A stretch of DNA of 8,909 nt, from assembly GCA_964384945.1 (NCBI GenBank), contig CAYLMK010000053.1, positions 1 through 8,909 on the forward strand, given 5' to 3'. The DNA is from S015-6 sp964384945. Its GTDB lineage: Bacteria > Desulfobacterota > DSWW01. The position numbers and the translations under genes are program-made. How positions within the stretch are numbered: the stretch's first letter is position 1; each line of letters opens with the position of its first letter. The notes beneath the pieces are model-generated. The model searched no databases and was not told the DNA's origin. It worked only from the letters and a program-made list of their open reading frames with translations. This document shows, piece by piece, positions 1 to 5,648 of the stretch.

Positions 1-10
1 GGCGTGGCCG

Positions 11-42
11 GTTTCAATCCACGCCCCCGCGCGGGGGGCGAC
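11..42 (-). repeat. CRISPR repeat 2
   Basis: This is an exact copy of the repeat at 77-108, with the same 7-bp GC stem and GGATTGAAAC end on the minus strand. It is followed by bases 1-10, which begin the next spacer and are cut by the window boundary. No degeneration is visible, as expected for leader-proximal units. Confidence 0.95.
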
Positions 43-76
43 TCCGCACCCGCCGCGAGCGGGTGACGAGGGCCAC
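43..76 (-). other. CRISPR spacer 1 (newest), 34 nt, self-complementary core
   Basis: This is the only complete spacer in the window. It is GC-rich and contains an inverted repeat: CACCCGC at 47-53 and GCGGGTG at 59-65, separated by the 5-nt loop CGCGA. The guide RNA could therefore fold on itself, and the source protospacer may lie in a palindromic element. I do not recognise the source, and no match to anything else in this window was noticed. Confidence 0.93.
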
Positions 77-108
77 GTTTCAATCCACGCCCCCGCGCGG
101 GGGGCGAC
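77..108 (-). repeat. CRISPR repeat 1 (leader-proximal)
   Basis: This 32-nt repeat is identical to the copy at 11-42. On the minus strand, repeat bases 3-9 (CGCCCCC) pair with bases 15-21 (GGGGGCG), giving a 7-bp all-GC stem with a 5-nt loop, CGCGC. Cas5c is known to cut I-C transcripts at the 3' foot of this stem and leave an 11-nt 5' handle. That predicts the handle TGGATTGAAAC here. The boundary at 108/109 is the expected site of leader-side integration by Cas1-Cas2. Confidence 0.96.
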
Positions 109-283
109 CGCCCTTCTTCAACGTCCTGAATTGCATCGCAAATCTGAGCGACTTGCGCGCAGCCCCATGTTTACCCCTTCGGCCTCCCTGGTCGCCATCC
201 CGGACGAAGAAAAAGCAATACGATGTTCATAGGTTGCCGCCCCGCGAAACCACCCGGGTTTTCCTGAGAGCTTGGAGTTCGCG
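109..283 (-). promoter_or_regulatory. CRISPR leader between cas2 and the first repeat
   Basis: This 175-bp stretch lies between the cas2 stop codon and the first repeat and has no credible gene. It is where a type I-C leader belongs. It should carry the array promoter and the leader-end sequences read by Cas1-Cas2-Cas4. Features visible on the minus strand are an inverted repeat at the cas2 end (243-283), a pyrimidine-rich ATTGCTTTTTCTTCG tract near 208-222, and a short TTGC-GAT-GCAA palindrome (131-141) about 22 bp from the first repeat. No -35/-10 pair stands out, so promoter position is not called. The leader assignment rests on position and is strong; the function of the internal motifs is inference. 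Confidence 0.85.
243..283 (-). repeat. Inverted repeat at the cas2-proximal end of the leader
   Basis: Immediately after the cas2 stop codon, the minus strand reads CGCGAA (283-278). Its reverse complement TTCGCG appears at 248-243. The arms are 6 bp and enclose about 29 nt containing AAACCCGGGTGG. From memory, leaders of other type I-C loci often start with a CGCGAAC...GGTTCGCG block just past cas2, so this may be a conserved element rather than chance. Whether it acts in DNA (protein site) or RNA (cas2 3' end) cannot be told. Confidence 0.45.
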
Positions 284-574
284 CTAGAAGACAAGGGGAC
301 CCTCCTGATCAAGCGTCTTCTTGACACCTACATGTTCCACACGGCCTCGCCAATTGGTGCCCAGAAAGTAGAAGCGAAGGCTGTCCTTCTCCTGGTCCAT
401 CTTGTCGATGAGCCGGGCGCGCAGTGCCGTCCACTGGGCCGGGTCAACGATGCACTCGAACACCGAGAACTGAACCCTCTGCCCATAATTCTGACAGATC
501 TTGGCAATGTTGCGCAGCCGCTTGCGGCCCGGGGCGTCCTCGGTGTTTACGTCATAGCTGACTACCACGAACAT
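284..574 (-). CDS. cas2: CRISPR-associated endoribonuclease/integration subunit Cas2 (type I-C)
   Basis: The protein has 96 residues, the usual length for I-C Cas2. It bridges two Cas1 dimers in the Cas1-Cas2 integrase that inserts new spacers. The N-terminal ferredoxin-fold strand MFVVVSYDVNT carries the conserved Asp8. It is followed by the helix GRKRLRNIAKICQNYG and the strand QRVQFSVFEC typical of the family. A second strand, DSLRFYFLG, lies near residues 64-72. It starts with ATG at 574, with only a weak purine stretch (GGGATTG) upstream. It is separated from cas1 by 110 bp, the largest gap between genes in the operon. That gap holds no gene and only a weak 6-bp inverted repeat (648-653/666-671). 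The stop codon abuts the leader. Confidence 0.97.
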   Translation of the reverse strand: MFVVVSYDVNTEDAPGRKRLRNIAKICQNYGQRVQFSVFECIVDPAQWTALRARLIDKMDQEKDSLRFYFLGTNWRGRVEHVGVKKTLDQEGPLVF

Positions 575-684
575 CGTTCAATCCCATTGCGGCAGGGGAC
601 TGGTTCTTGTGTCTCAGGCACGGTCTCGTCGCGCCCGGAAGACTCGTTTCGTCTGAAAAACCACCGACGAAGACCACCGTGGAC

Positions 685-1719
685 TCACCGCCGGACATAG
701 GCCGGATACCCGTCCAAGTCCCCGCGGATGTGGCGCGCCAACAGTAGGGCCTGCATGTGCCACAGAAGGCCCACAGGCACCTTCTCCTCGAGAAACGGAT
801 GCTCCACGATCTCCTGTTTCCTCTTCTGATAGGCGACGATCACCTCCTTTCTGGCATCGTCCTCCATAAGCACGGCGCCCGATTCGAGCTTCCTGAAATC
901 CCGCGGCTTCACCTGGCCTAGGTTGATTAGGGAAAGGGTCAAACGGTCCGCGATCACCGTCCGGAACTCCTCCAGAATGTCCAGGGCCAACCCCGGTCGG
1001 CCCGGCCGGTCCCGGTGCAGAAACCCGACGGCCGGATCCAATCCCACGCACTCGATGGCCCCTCGGATGTCGTGCAGAAGGAGCGTGTACAGGAACGAGA
1101 GCAGGCAGTTGACCGGGTCCAAGGGAGGCCTTCTGTTTCTCCCCTTGAATTGAAAAGCCTCCTCGCCCGACGTGATCATGGCGTCGAAGGCCCCGAAATA
1201 CACGGCCCCCGCCTCTCCCTCCATGCCACGGACCTCGTCCAGGGATAGATCTGGACGCTCCAGCCTCCTCAGGCAGTCGGCCAGCCTTTGGGCCGCTGCT
1301 CGCAAGGCCTCGTCCCTCCCCTCGCCCCCGTGGTCCCGGGCGGCGCGCATGAGGACGTTTCGCGAGTTGGCCACCTTTCCTGCGACCAGGTACCGGGCCA
1401 TCTGCGTGCTTCGCCCAAGGCTGTCCGCCCAGCGATACTGCTCGCGCCTCAAGAGCACATTGCCTGACACGGGCCCCTGAACCCGTGCCAGGAATCGTCC
1501 ATTCTCCGTCAGGAACGATACGGCCACCCCGTGCTCGGCGCAGTGGCCCAGAAGAAACGGGCTGCACAGAACGTTGCCGAAGCACACGATGCCCCCCAGG
1601 GTATGGATGGGGATAAGGGCTTTGTCCACCCCTTCCACGCGAACCTGCACGCACTCGCCTTCCTTGGAGAGATAAGACCCCTGGGTGGTGACGAACAGCG
1701 TGTTCAGATGCTTCTTCAT
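685..1719 (-). CDS. cas1: CRISPR-associated integrase Cas1 (type I-C)
   Basis: This 344-residue protein is the catalytic subunit of the spacer integrase. It has an N-terminal beta-rich domain (about 1-90) with the family opening MKKHLNTLFVTTQGSYLSKE, then the helical catalytic domain. Metal ligands expected for Cas1 are visible. Glu167 lies in GMEGEAGAVYF. His235 lies in VGFLHRDRPGRPGLALD. The acidic pair Asp247/Glu250 lies in LALDILEEFR. I chose ATG at 1719 because it gives the classical N-terminus and normal length, and it overlaps the cas4 stop as ATGA. An open frame extends further upstream to 2013, but this extension only shadows cas4. The upstream purine tract (TTGGAAGAG) is a weak ribosome binding site, so translation probably depends on coupling to cas4. 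Confidence 0.97.
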   Translation of the reverse strand: MKKHLNTLFVTTQGSYLSKEGECVQVRVEGVDKALIPIHTLGGIVCFGNVLCSPFLLGHCAEHGVAVSFLTENGRFLARVQGPVSGNVLLRREQYRWADSLGRSTQMARYLVAGKVANSRNVLMRAARDHGGEGRDEALRAAAQRLADCLRRLERPDLSLDEVRGMEGEAGAVYFGAFDAMITSGEEAFQFKGRNRRPPLDPVNCLLSFLYTLLLHDIRGAIECVGLDPAVGFLHRDRPGRPGLALDILEEFRTVIADRLTLSLINLGQVKPRDFRKLESGAVLMEDDARKEVIVAYQKRKQEIVEHPFLEEKVPVGLLWHMQALLLARHIRGDLDGYPAYVRR

Positions 1720-2351
1720 GGCTCTTCCAATGCCTTGGCCAGATAGGCCGACACCCGGCTCCTTGCTCCGCCAACCCCCCGGGGGAGGCAGATCCCCATC
1801 AGGGAGCAGCTTTCGCACTTCCTGGAGTACTCGGGAGGCGGGGTGAGACCCTCCGCCAGCATCCGATGCACAGCAGCGGCGGCCCCCTCGGTCTCCATGC
1901 GAAGCGCATCGTTGATCTCCACCAATTCCCGGCGCTGTTCCTTTCCGTAATAAAGCGCGCCTTCGGGAACTGCGACGCCCAGCATCTCCTCCAGGCAGAG
2001 GGCCTGGGCGCAAAGCTGGACCCGATCCCAGTTCTCCTTCTTCCGCCGGCCCCGCTTGTGCTCCACCGGGTACGGCCGCCAGGACCCATCGGCCTGCCTA
2101 CGGAACTCCACGACGTCCGCTTTGCCCGAAAGCCCCAGTCGGAGCGACCGGATGGGCAGCCCGAAGGCTCGCTTGATGTCGCCTCTCCTCTCCACGCCGC
2201 CGGCATCCACCCGGGCGTGCAGCACGCGGCCCTCGGCCGTGAGGCCGCTCTCCTGCCAGCTCTGCTCGATGTGGATCAGGGCGCACTGCCTCGGGCAGAC
2301 CATGTAATGCTGCAGCGCGGAGAGCTGGATGAGGTCCTCTTCGGCGTACAT
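1716..2351 (-). CDS. cas4: CRISPR-associated exonuclease Cas4 (RecB-like, Fe-S)
   Basis: This 211-residue PD-(D/E)XK nuclease trims prespacers and helps select the PAM before integration by Cas1-Cas2 (known for the type I-C Cas4). Four cysteines for a 4Fe-4S cluster are visible: Cys19 in MVCPRQCALIHIEQSW, and Cys179, Cys182 and Cys188 in KCESCSLMGIC. The nuclease core shows His45, Asp79 (SGKADVVEF), Glu97 and Lys99 (PVEHKRG), with Gln112 and Gln116 in the following QLCAQALCLEEML helix. ATG 2351 is chosen because it gives the standard N-terminus and forms a TGATG overlap with the stop of the four-helix-bundle gene. An in-frame upstream extension to 2489 lies inside that gene and has no Cas4 homology by eye. 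The local ribosome binding site is poor, suggesting translational coupling at both ends. Confidence 0.97.
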   Translation of the reverse strand: MYAEEDLIQLSALQHYMVCPRQCALIHIEQSWQESGLTAEGRVLHARVDAGGVERRGDIKRAFGLPIRSLRLGLSGKADVVEFRRQADGSWRPYPVEHKRGRRKKENWDRVQLCAQALCLEEMLGVAVPEGALYYGKEQRRELVEINDALRMETEGAAAAVHRMLAEGLTPPPEYSRKCESCSLMGICLPRGVGGARSRVSAYLAKALEEP

Positions 2352-2929
2352 CACGTCTTCTTCCACGGCCCTCGGGCCTGAGAACGGGCCCTGTAAAGCC
2401 TTTCGGTGAAGCCGCCATCTTCCAGAAAGCCCTTCTCCAGGGCCCGCAACTGCTGGTCCAAGAGGTAGTTGGCCTGATGTATCAGACAAATGGCCGCGTT
2501 GGCGGCGGTTTCGGGACCTTGGTCTTCAAAATACGGCCTATAAGTCAAATACGACCTATTTGACCTATAGGCCAACCCCCGAATTTCCTTTGCCTTGGGG
2601 TGGTCTTTGCCCCAGAGGGGCAGGCCTCGTTGGCGCAGGAAGTCCTGGAAATCCACGAGCAACTCCTCCAGGCTCGCCCGGGCCACGCCCACGAGCTTCA
2701 ACTCGGTCTTCTTGGAGGTGCCCGAGGCCATGCTGCCCTCGGCGATATTCTGCTTGCCGCTTCGCGCAGCCTGGACCATCTGGTCATGGGTCCGGGAGCG
2801 GCCGTCAATGTACCGGCCGCAGAAGGCCGCTGTGGCGTCATGCACGATCTCCGCCATCTGATAGGACTTGAGGTTCTTGTACCCGCCGTGGGGCGGGATG
2901 ATGCGGGGCGGAGGAGGATGGTCAGGCAT
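2351..2929 (-). CDS. Four-helix-bundle (23S rRNA IVP/S23-type) protein with suffix domain, embedded in the cas operon
   Basis: This 192-residue protein is not a Cas protein. Residues about 15-106 resemble the 23S rRNA intervening-sequence-protein (IVP/S23) four-helix-bundle family: GGYKNLKSYQMAEIVHDAT, then RTHDQMVQAARSGKQNIAEG, then KTELKLVGVARASLEELLVD. Residues about 138-182 match the 'four helix bundle suffix domain': ETAANAAICLIHQANYLLDQ, then LEKGFLEDGGFTERLYRAR. A Tyr/Ser/Arg-rich linker (119-132) joins them. Relatives include Avd, the pentameric accessory protein of diversity-generating retroelements, but the role here is unknown. It overlaps the cas7 end by 8 nt (ATGCCTGA) and the cas4 start by 1 nt (TGATG). 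It has its own good ribosome binding site, GGAGGAG (2940-2934). It is therefore co-transcribed and likely co-translated with the Cas genes. It could be a CRISPR accessory, a translational coupler or a passenger. Confidence 0.9.
   Translation of the reverse strand: MPDHPPPPRIIPPHGGYKNLKSYQMAEIVHDATAAFCGRYIDGRSRTHDQMVQAARSGKQNIAEGSMASGTSKKTELKLVGVARASLEELLVDFQDFLRQRGLPLWGKDHPKAKEIRGLAYRSNRSYLTYRPYFEDQGPETAANAAICLIHQANYLLDQQLRALEKGFLEDGGFTERLYRARSQARGPWKKT
2535..2573 (-). repeat. AT-rich 17-bp hairpin sequence inside the four-helix-bundle gene
   Basis: Plus-strand 2535-2551 (GGCCTATAAGTCAAATA) is the reverse complement of 2557-2573 except at one position (2543/2565), with a 5-nt loop at 2552-2556. 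In the minus-strand transcript that mismatch becomes a U-G wobble, so the mRNA could form an unbroken 17-bp stem. It encodes residues 119-132, the linker between the two domains. It is conspicuously A+T rich against GC-rich surroundings. From memory, linkers of this protein family often carry short Tyr-Lys/Arg-Ser/Thr repeats coded by near-palindromic TATAGG/CCTATA units, so the stem may arise from coding repeats. An RNA processing or regulatory role is also possible. Confidence 0.85.
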
Positions 2930-3797
2930 TAAGCTCCTCCATAACCTTTACATTCCATGGGATCTCAGTCTTGTCCACGGAGACCTCGTAGTCCGCAAAG
3001 TGACGTGGCACTTCCACACCCTCTCTTCGGCGCACCTGAACCCCTTCGAACAGGACATGTGACGGGGCATTGCCCAGTTGGCTTGAGTGCTCGAAGACGA
3101 TCAACCTGCGCGCAGCCATGCTGCCCGCCGGGCGCGCGGCCGACTGGTCGAACTGAAACGCGTTCAGAAGAGCGTCCCACAAGAGCGCCAGGTCTTCATC
3201 TGAGAATCCGGTTTGCTCCGCGAGGAACGGGTTGACGAAGCCGTGGGCAACGTACACGGCATAAGGAACGGTGAACTTGCGGCCCATGGTGCGCTCTTTC
3301 TCCAAGTCGCGCTCGTTGGTCACCGAACTGCGCGTGATGGCGTGTTCTGCCGTTACGATAGGGTCCACCGAACGGGCAAATGAGACCTGCACCGGGCCTC
3401 GAACCTGACCGCAGTTCACCTCCGTGCTCATGACTGCCCCGAAGGTCCTGATATCATAGAAGCTTCGACACATGAACTTCACCAACTCCTTTGCTTTTTC
3501 GACGTCTTTCGGCAGGCGAGACTTGTCTTCTGGCGGGGTCTGGGGCTCGTAGGCCTTCGTCCACGCTTCTTTGTGAAGATTATTCAACACGGCGCCATCC
3601 TGGAAGTAAATGCGATGTCCCTCTTGAGAACCTTTGGTGATCTGCACATAATTCCTGACTTTTCGTTTGAGACACACATCCGTCACAAGACCATGCCCGG
3701 TTTCAGGGTCCAATCGAGGGAGGTTTCCGGCATCGGGGTCTCCGTTGGGGTTGGCGTCCTTGACGTCAAAAATGTACACGAAATCGTACCGGTTCAT
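2922..3797 (-). CDS. cas7: Type I-C Cascade backbone subunit Cas7c (Csd2)
   Basis: This 291-residue protein is of normal length for Csd2/Cas7c, the subunit that polymerises along the crRNA spacer to form the Cascade filament. The N-terminal RRM-like opening MNRYDFVYIFDVKDANPNGD, followed by PDAGNLPRLD, is the hallmark of I-C Cas7. The central MSTEVNCGQVRGPVQVSFAR and ITRSSVTNERDLEKERTMG segments are also family-typical. The start at ATG 3797 has an excellent ribosome binding site, AAAGGAGG (3810-3803), 5 nt upstream. The cas8c stop lies 12 bp upstream, partly within that site. The last codons overlap the start of the four-helix-bundle gene. No disruption is visible. Confidence 0.97.
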   Translation of the reverse strand: MNRYDFVYIFDVKDANPNGDPDAGNLPRLDPETGHGLVTDVCLKRKVRNYVQITKGSQEGHRIYFQDGAVLNNLHKEAWTKAYEPQTPPEDKSRLPKDVEKAKELVKFMCRSFYDIRTFGAVMSTEVNCGQVRGPVQVSFARSVDPIVTAEHAITRSSVTNERDLEKERTMGRKFTVPYAVYVAHGFVNPFLAEQTGFSDEDLALLWDALLNAFQFDQSAARPAGSMAARRLIVFEHSSQLGNAPSHVLFEGVQVRRREGVEVPRHFADYEVSVDKTEIPWNVKVMEELNA

Positions 3798-3809
3798 GTC
3801 TGCCTCCTT

Positions 3810-4193
3810 TCAGTTTTCAGACCTCGCTGGGTCGGTTTGTTTCTTCGTGAAAAAAGCCCGCATCTGATGGTAATACCCAAGGGCAAAGAGGCCCTGATCG
3901 GCCAGATTAAGGTGGGCCGGGAAATCCTTCAACGGAGCGACGATTTCTTGGACAAGTTTTTCCCTCGCCACTCTCAACCCGCCCTCCAGCTTCGGGTTAC
4001 TCAGATGGTGCTGATAGGTGCGCAATACCCGCGGGAACACGGCTCTGGGCGTTGCCGAGGCAGCGCTGTAGAATCGATCCCTGATCGTGCTGTTCAGGTT
4101 CGGGCCAAGGGCGTCGAGCTGGGTCTTCTCCAGGGCGGCAAAGAGCCGGCCGAGGCGGTAAGCAGGATCCGTTCGATTCTCATCGAGACTCAT
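3810..4193 (-). CDS. cas11c: Small Cascade subunit Cas11c from an internal start in cas8c
   Basis: Independent translation of the small subunit from inside cas8c is established for type I-C. Here an in-frame ATG at 4193 (Cas8c Met485) is preceded by AAAGGAGGT (4206-4198), one of the strongest ribosome binding sites in the window, with 4 nt between it and the ATG. The product would be 127 residues ending at the cas8c stop, close to the size reported for Cas11c. It begins MSLDENRTDPAYRLGRLF, is largely helical, and contains the SAASATPRAVFPRVL segment typical of the Csd1 C-terminus. Cas11c lines the Cascade belly and stabilises the target and non-target strands. The start site is seen in the sequence; expression is inferred. 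Confidence 0.88.
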   Translation of the reverse strand: MSLDENRTDPAYRLGRLFAALEKTQLDALGPNLNSTIRDRFYSAASATPRAVFPRVLRTYQHHLSNPKLEGGLRVAREKLVQEIVAPLKDFPAHLNLADQGLFALGYYHQMRAFFTKKQTDPARSEN

Positions 4194-5645
4194 GGAGACC
4201 TCCTTTCTCAGGTTTCTTACCAGGTAGCCCTTGATGACGCAGGCCCTGGCGTAGTTGACATGGCGTTCCGCGGCCAGCCGCCGCAGGACGGCTTGATACA
4301 GAGCATCGGGATAACGTTTGCCCGTGACGATCGCCTCAAGCAAAGGTGCCTCCAGCAGGGGAGGAATCGCTTCCCGGTCAGCCCGGCCCCGGCGCCTGGG
4401 GCAGGTCTCATCCAAAAGCTGCTGGACAGAAGGGAACTCGGCGTCGGGATATTTGGCTGTGGCCCCGAACTCGGGCGTTATCCGTATGTCATCGAAGTGC
4501 CGCCGCAAGTTGCCGAGTAAATCGGCCAGGGTGCTCCGATGAAAGAAGCGCACGGCAATGCGGGCGGGGGTCGGCGCGGCGAGGCCCAGGATGCAATACT
4601 CGGTCCGATCGGGATCATCGTCCAGCTCCCCGTACGCCTCTCTCCCTTTCGCGAGAGCTTTGAGAAACGCCTTCATCTTCTTGAGGAGCATCTCATCCTG
4701 GGAAGCCTGCTGAAGCGCGGATGAACCCTGAAAAGCGAAGCGAGCAAAGATGTCCTCGGTGGCGCAGGGTCGATCGGTCCAGAAGACCGCCGTGGTGCTT
4801 CCGACCACAAGCCGGTGCTTTTCCCAGTGGGGACCATCCAGCATGGCGTTCAGGGCCGTCAGGTACTGGATCACCGCCTCCTTGGAGGCCGGCGCGTTGA
4901 AAGCCTGCGTCCAACCATAGGATTCGACTGAGTCCATGTTAAAACCAGCGATGGTCGCTCCACTAGGTTGCCGCCTGCTTATTCTCTTGATCTTCGGCTC
5001 ATGCAGCCTGGCCAGCGGGCCGAAACCACCCGTGATCAGGCACCAGCCCTCGGGCCCCGCATTCGGCGACGATCCGACCTGCCACCAGGCCTTCATTCTC
5101 TCGGCATCCCCTTCAGTTCGACAAAGCCACCAATGCCGGATTGCGGGGATCTCGTGGACGTAGGACGTTTGCCCGCGAATCTGGAAGACCCCGAAGGACC
5201 CGGCCAGTTCCACCAGTGCGGGATAGCCGCCCGCCCGATCCGGGTCCCACCACTCGAGAAACCGGCAGACGGCTGCGAAGTCCGGAACGTTGATTTCGGC
5301 CTCGACCTCCAGGTACCGCCTCCTGGCCTCCTGGAACGCCTCGCGGGCACGCGACTTCTTGCCTTCGTCCTTTATCACGCCGAGCAGATAAACCGTGCTG
5401 TCCCAAAGGAAGCAGGGACTCAACCCCGACCCCGAGGGCTTGGTCACACCAAGGACCTGGAGTCTTCGGGGCAGGCGCTTCTTCCCCACCTGTTCCCGCA
5501 CGTCCTGGATGTCCGTGAGCCGTCCGTCCGGCTCCAGCACGATGGCCAAAGAGATCTTTTGAGAACTTGTCCCCCGTGGGTCAATCCGGTAATCAGGATC
5601 GGCAGCAAATCGGTCGTACGCCTGGAGCAGCGATTGCATGATCAT
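3810..5645 (-). CDS. cas8c: Type I-C Cascade large subunit Cas8c (Csd1)
   Basis: This 611-residue protein has the usual Csd1 length. The large subunit recognises the PAM and helps open target DNA. Family features seen include the N-terminal MIMQSLLQAYDRFAADPDYR, SGSGLSPCFLWDSTVYLLGV at 71-90, CLITGGFGPLARLHEPKIKRI near 202-222, and GFNMDSVESYGWTQAFNAP near 234-252. The C-terminal helical part (from Met485) is also made separately as Cas11c. ATG 5645 follows AGGGGGTGA, whose final TGA is the cas5c stop; a second ATG two codons later (5639) is possible but less well spaced. The gap to cas5c is 3 bp and to cas7 is 12 bp. Confidence 0.97.
   Translation of the reverse strand: MIMQSLLQAYDRFAADPDYRIDPRGTSSQKISLAIVLEPDGRLTDIQDVREQVGKKRLPRRLQVLGVTKPSGSGLSPCFLWDSTVYLLGVIKDEGKKSRAREAFQEARRRYLEVEAEINVPDFAAVCRFLEWWDPDRAGGYPALVELAGSFGVFQIRGQTSYVHEIPAIRHWWLCRTEGDAERMKAWWQVGSSPNAGPEGWCLITGGFGPLARLHEPKIKRISRRQPSGATIAGFNMDSVESYGWTQAFNAPASKEAVIQYLTALNAMLDGPHWEKHRLVVGSTTAVFWTDRPCATEDIFARFAFQGSSALQQASQDEMLLKKMKAFLKALAKGREAYGELDDDPDRTEYCILGLAAPTPARIAVRFFHRSTLADLLGNLRRHFDDIRITPEFGATAKYPDAEFPSVQQLLDETCPRRRGRADREAIPPLLEAPLLEAIVTGKRYPDALYQAVLRRLAAERHVNYARACVIKGYLVRNLRKEVSMSLDENRTDPAYRLGRLFAALEKTQLDALGPNLNSTIRDRFYSAASATPRAVFPRVLRTYQHHLSNPKLEGGLRVAREKLVQEIVAPLKDFPAHLNLADQGLFALGYYHQMRAFFTKKQTDPARSEN
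4198..4206 (-). promoter_or_regulatory. Internal ribosome binding site for cas11c
   Basis: The minus strand reads AAAGGAGGT inside the cas8c coding region, where it encodes part of LRKEVS just before Met485. It matches the anti-Shine-Dalgarno sequence over at least eight bases and sits 4 nt before ATG 4193. This decides the Cas11c start. Confidence 0.88.
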
Positions 5646-5648
5646 GGG

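Larger units (their letters stand above)
1..108 (-). CRISPR. Type I-C CRISPR array, leader-proximal end, truncated by window edge
   Basis: Two identical 32-nt repeats (11-42 and 77-108) flank one complete 34-nt spacer (43-76). Bases 1-10 are the start of a second spacer that runs out of the window. Read on the minus strand, the same strand as the cas genes, the repeat begins GTCGCC and ends GGATTGAAAC, the usual form of type I-C repeats. The leader and cas2 lie immediately upstream (higher coordinates), so 77-108 is the first, leader-proximal repeat and 43-76 is the most recently acquired spacer. Total array size cannot be known from this window. The 34-nt spacer length is typical of I-C. Confidence 0.97.

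Noticed and set aside
131..141. TTGC-ATC-GCAA palindrome near the first repeat as an IHF-type site
   Set aside because: It has a four-base stem and does not match an IHF consensus convincingly; this could easily be chance.
118..327. 69-codon minus-strand frame in the leader
   Set aside because: It begins inside cas2 in another frame and runs through the leader almost to the first repeat. The composition is arginine/serine-rich with no ribosome binding site considered credible.
648..671. TTCGTC/GACGAA inverted repeat in the cas1-cas2 gap as a terminator
   Set aside because: The stem is only 6 bp with a 12-nt loop and no useful U-tract on the minus strand.
614..1774. 386-codon minus-strand frame
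   Set aside because: It is an alternate frame of cas1 rich in Gly/Arg/Pro. The cas1 frame carries all catalytic motifs.
1720..2013. Upstream in-frame extension of cas1
   Set aside because: The extra residues are a shifted reading of cas4. The standard Cas1 N-terminus begins at ATG 1719.
2352..2489. Upstream in-frame extension of cas4
   Set aside because: It overlaps the four-helix-bundle suffix domain in another frame and is not Cas4-like. ATG 2351 gives the normal N-terminus.
3573..4520. 315-codon open frame on the plus strand
   Set aside because: It is antisense to cas7 and cas8c, spans their junction, and has no family resemblance.
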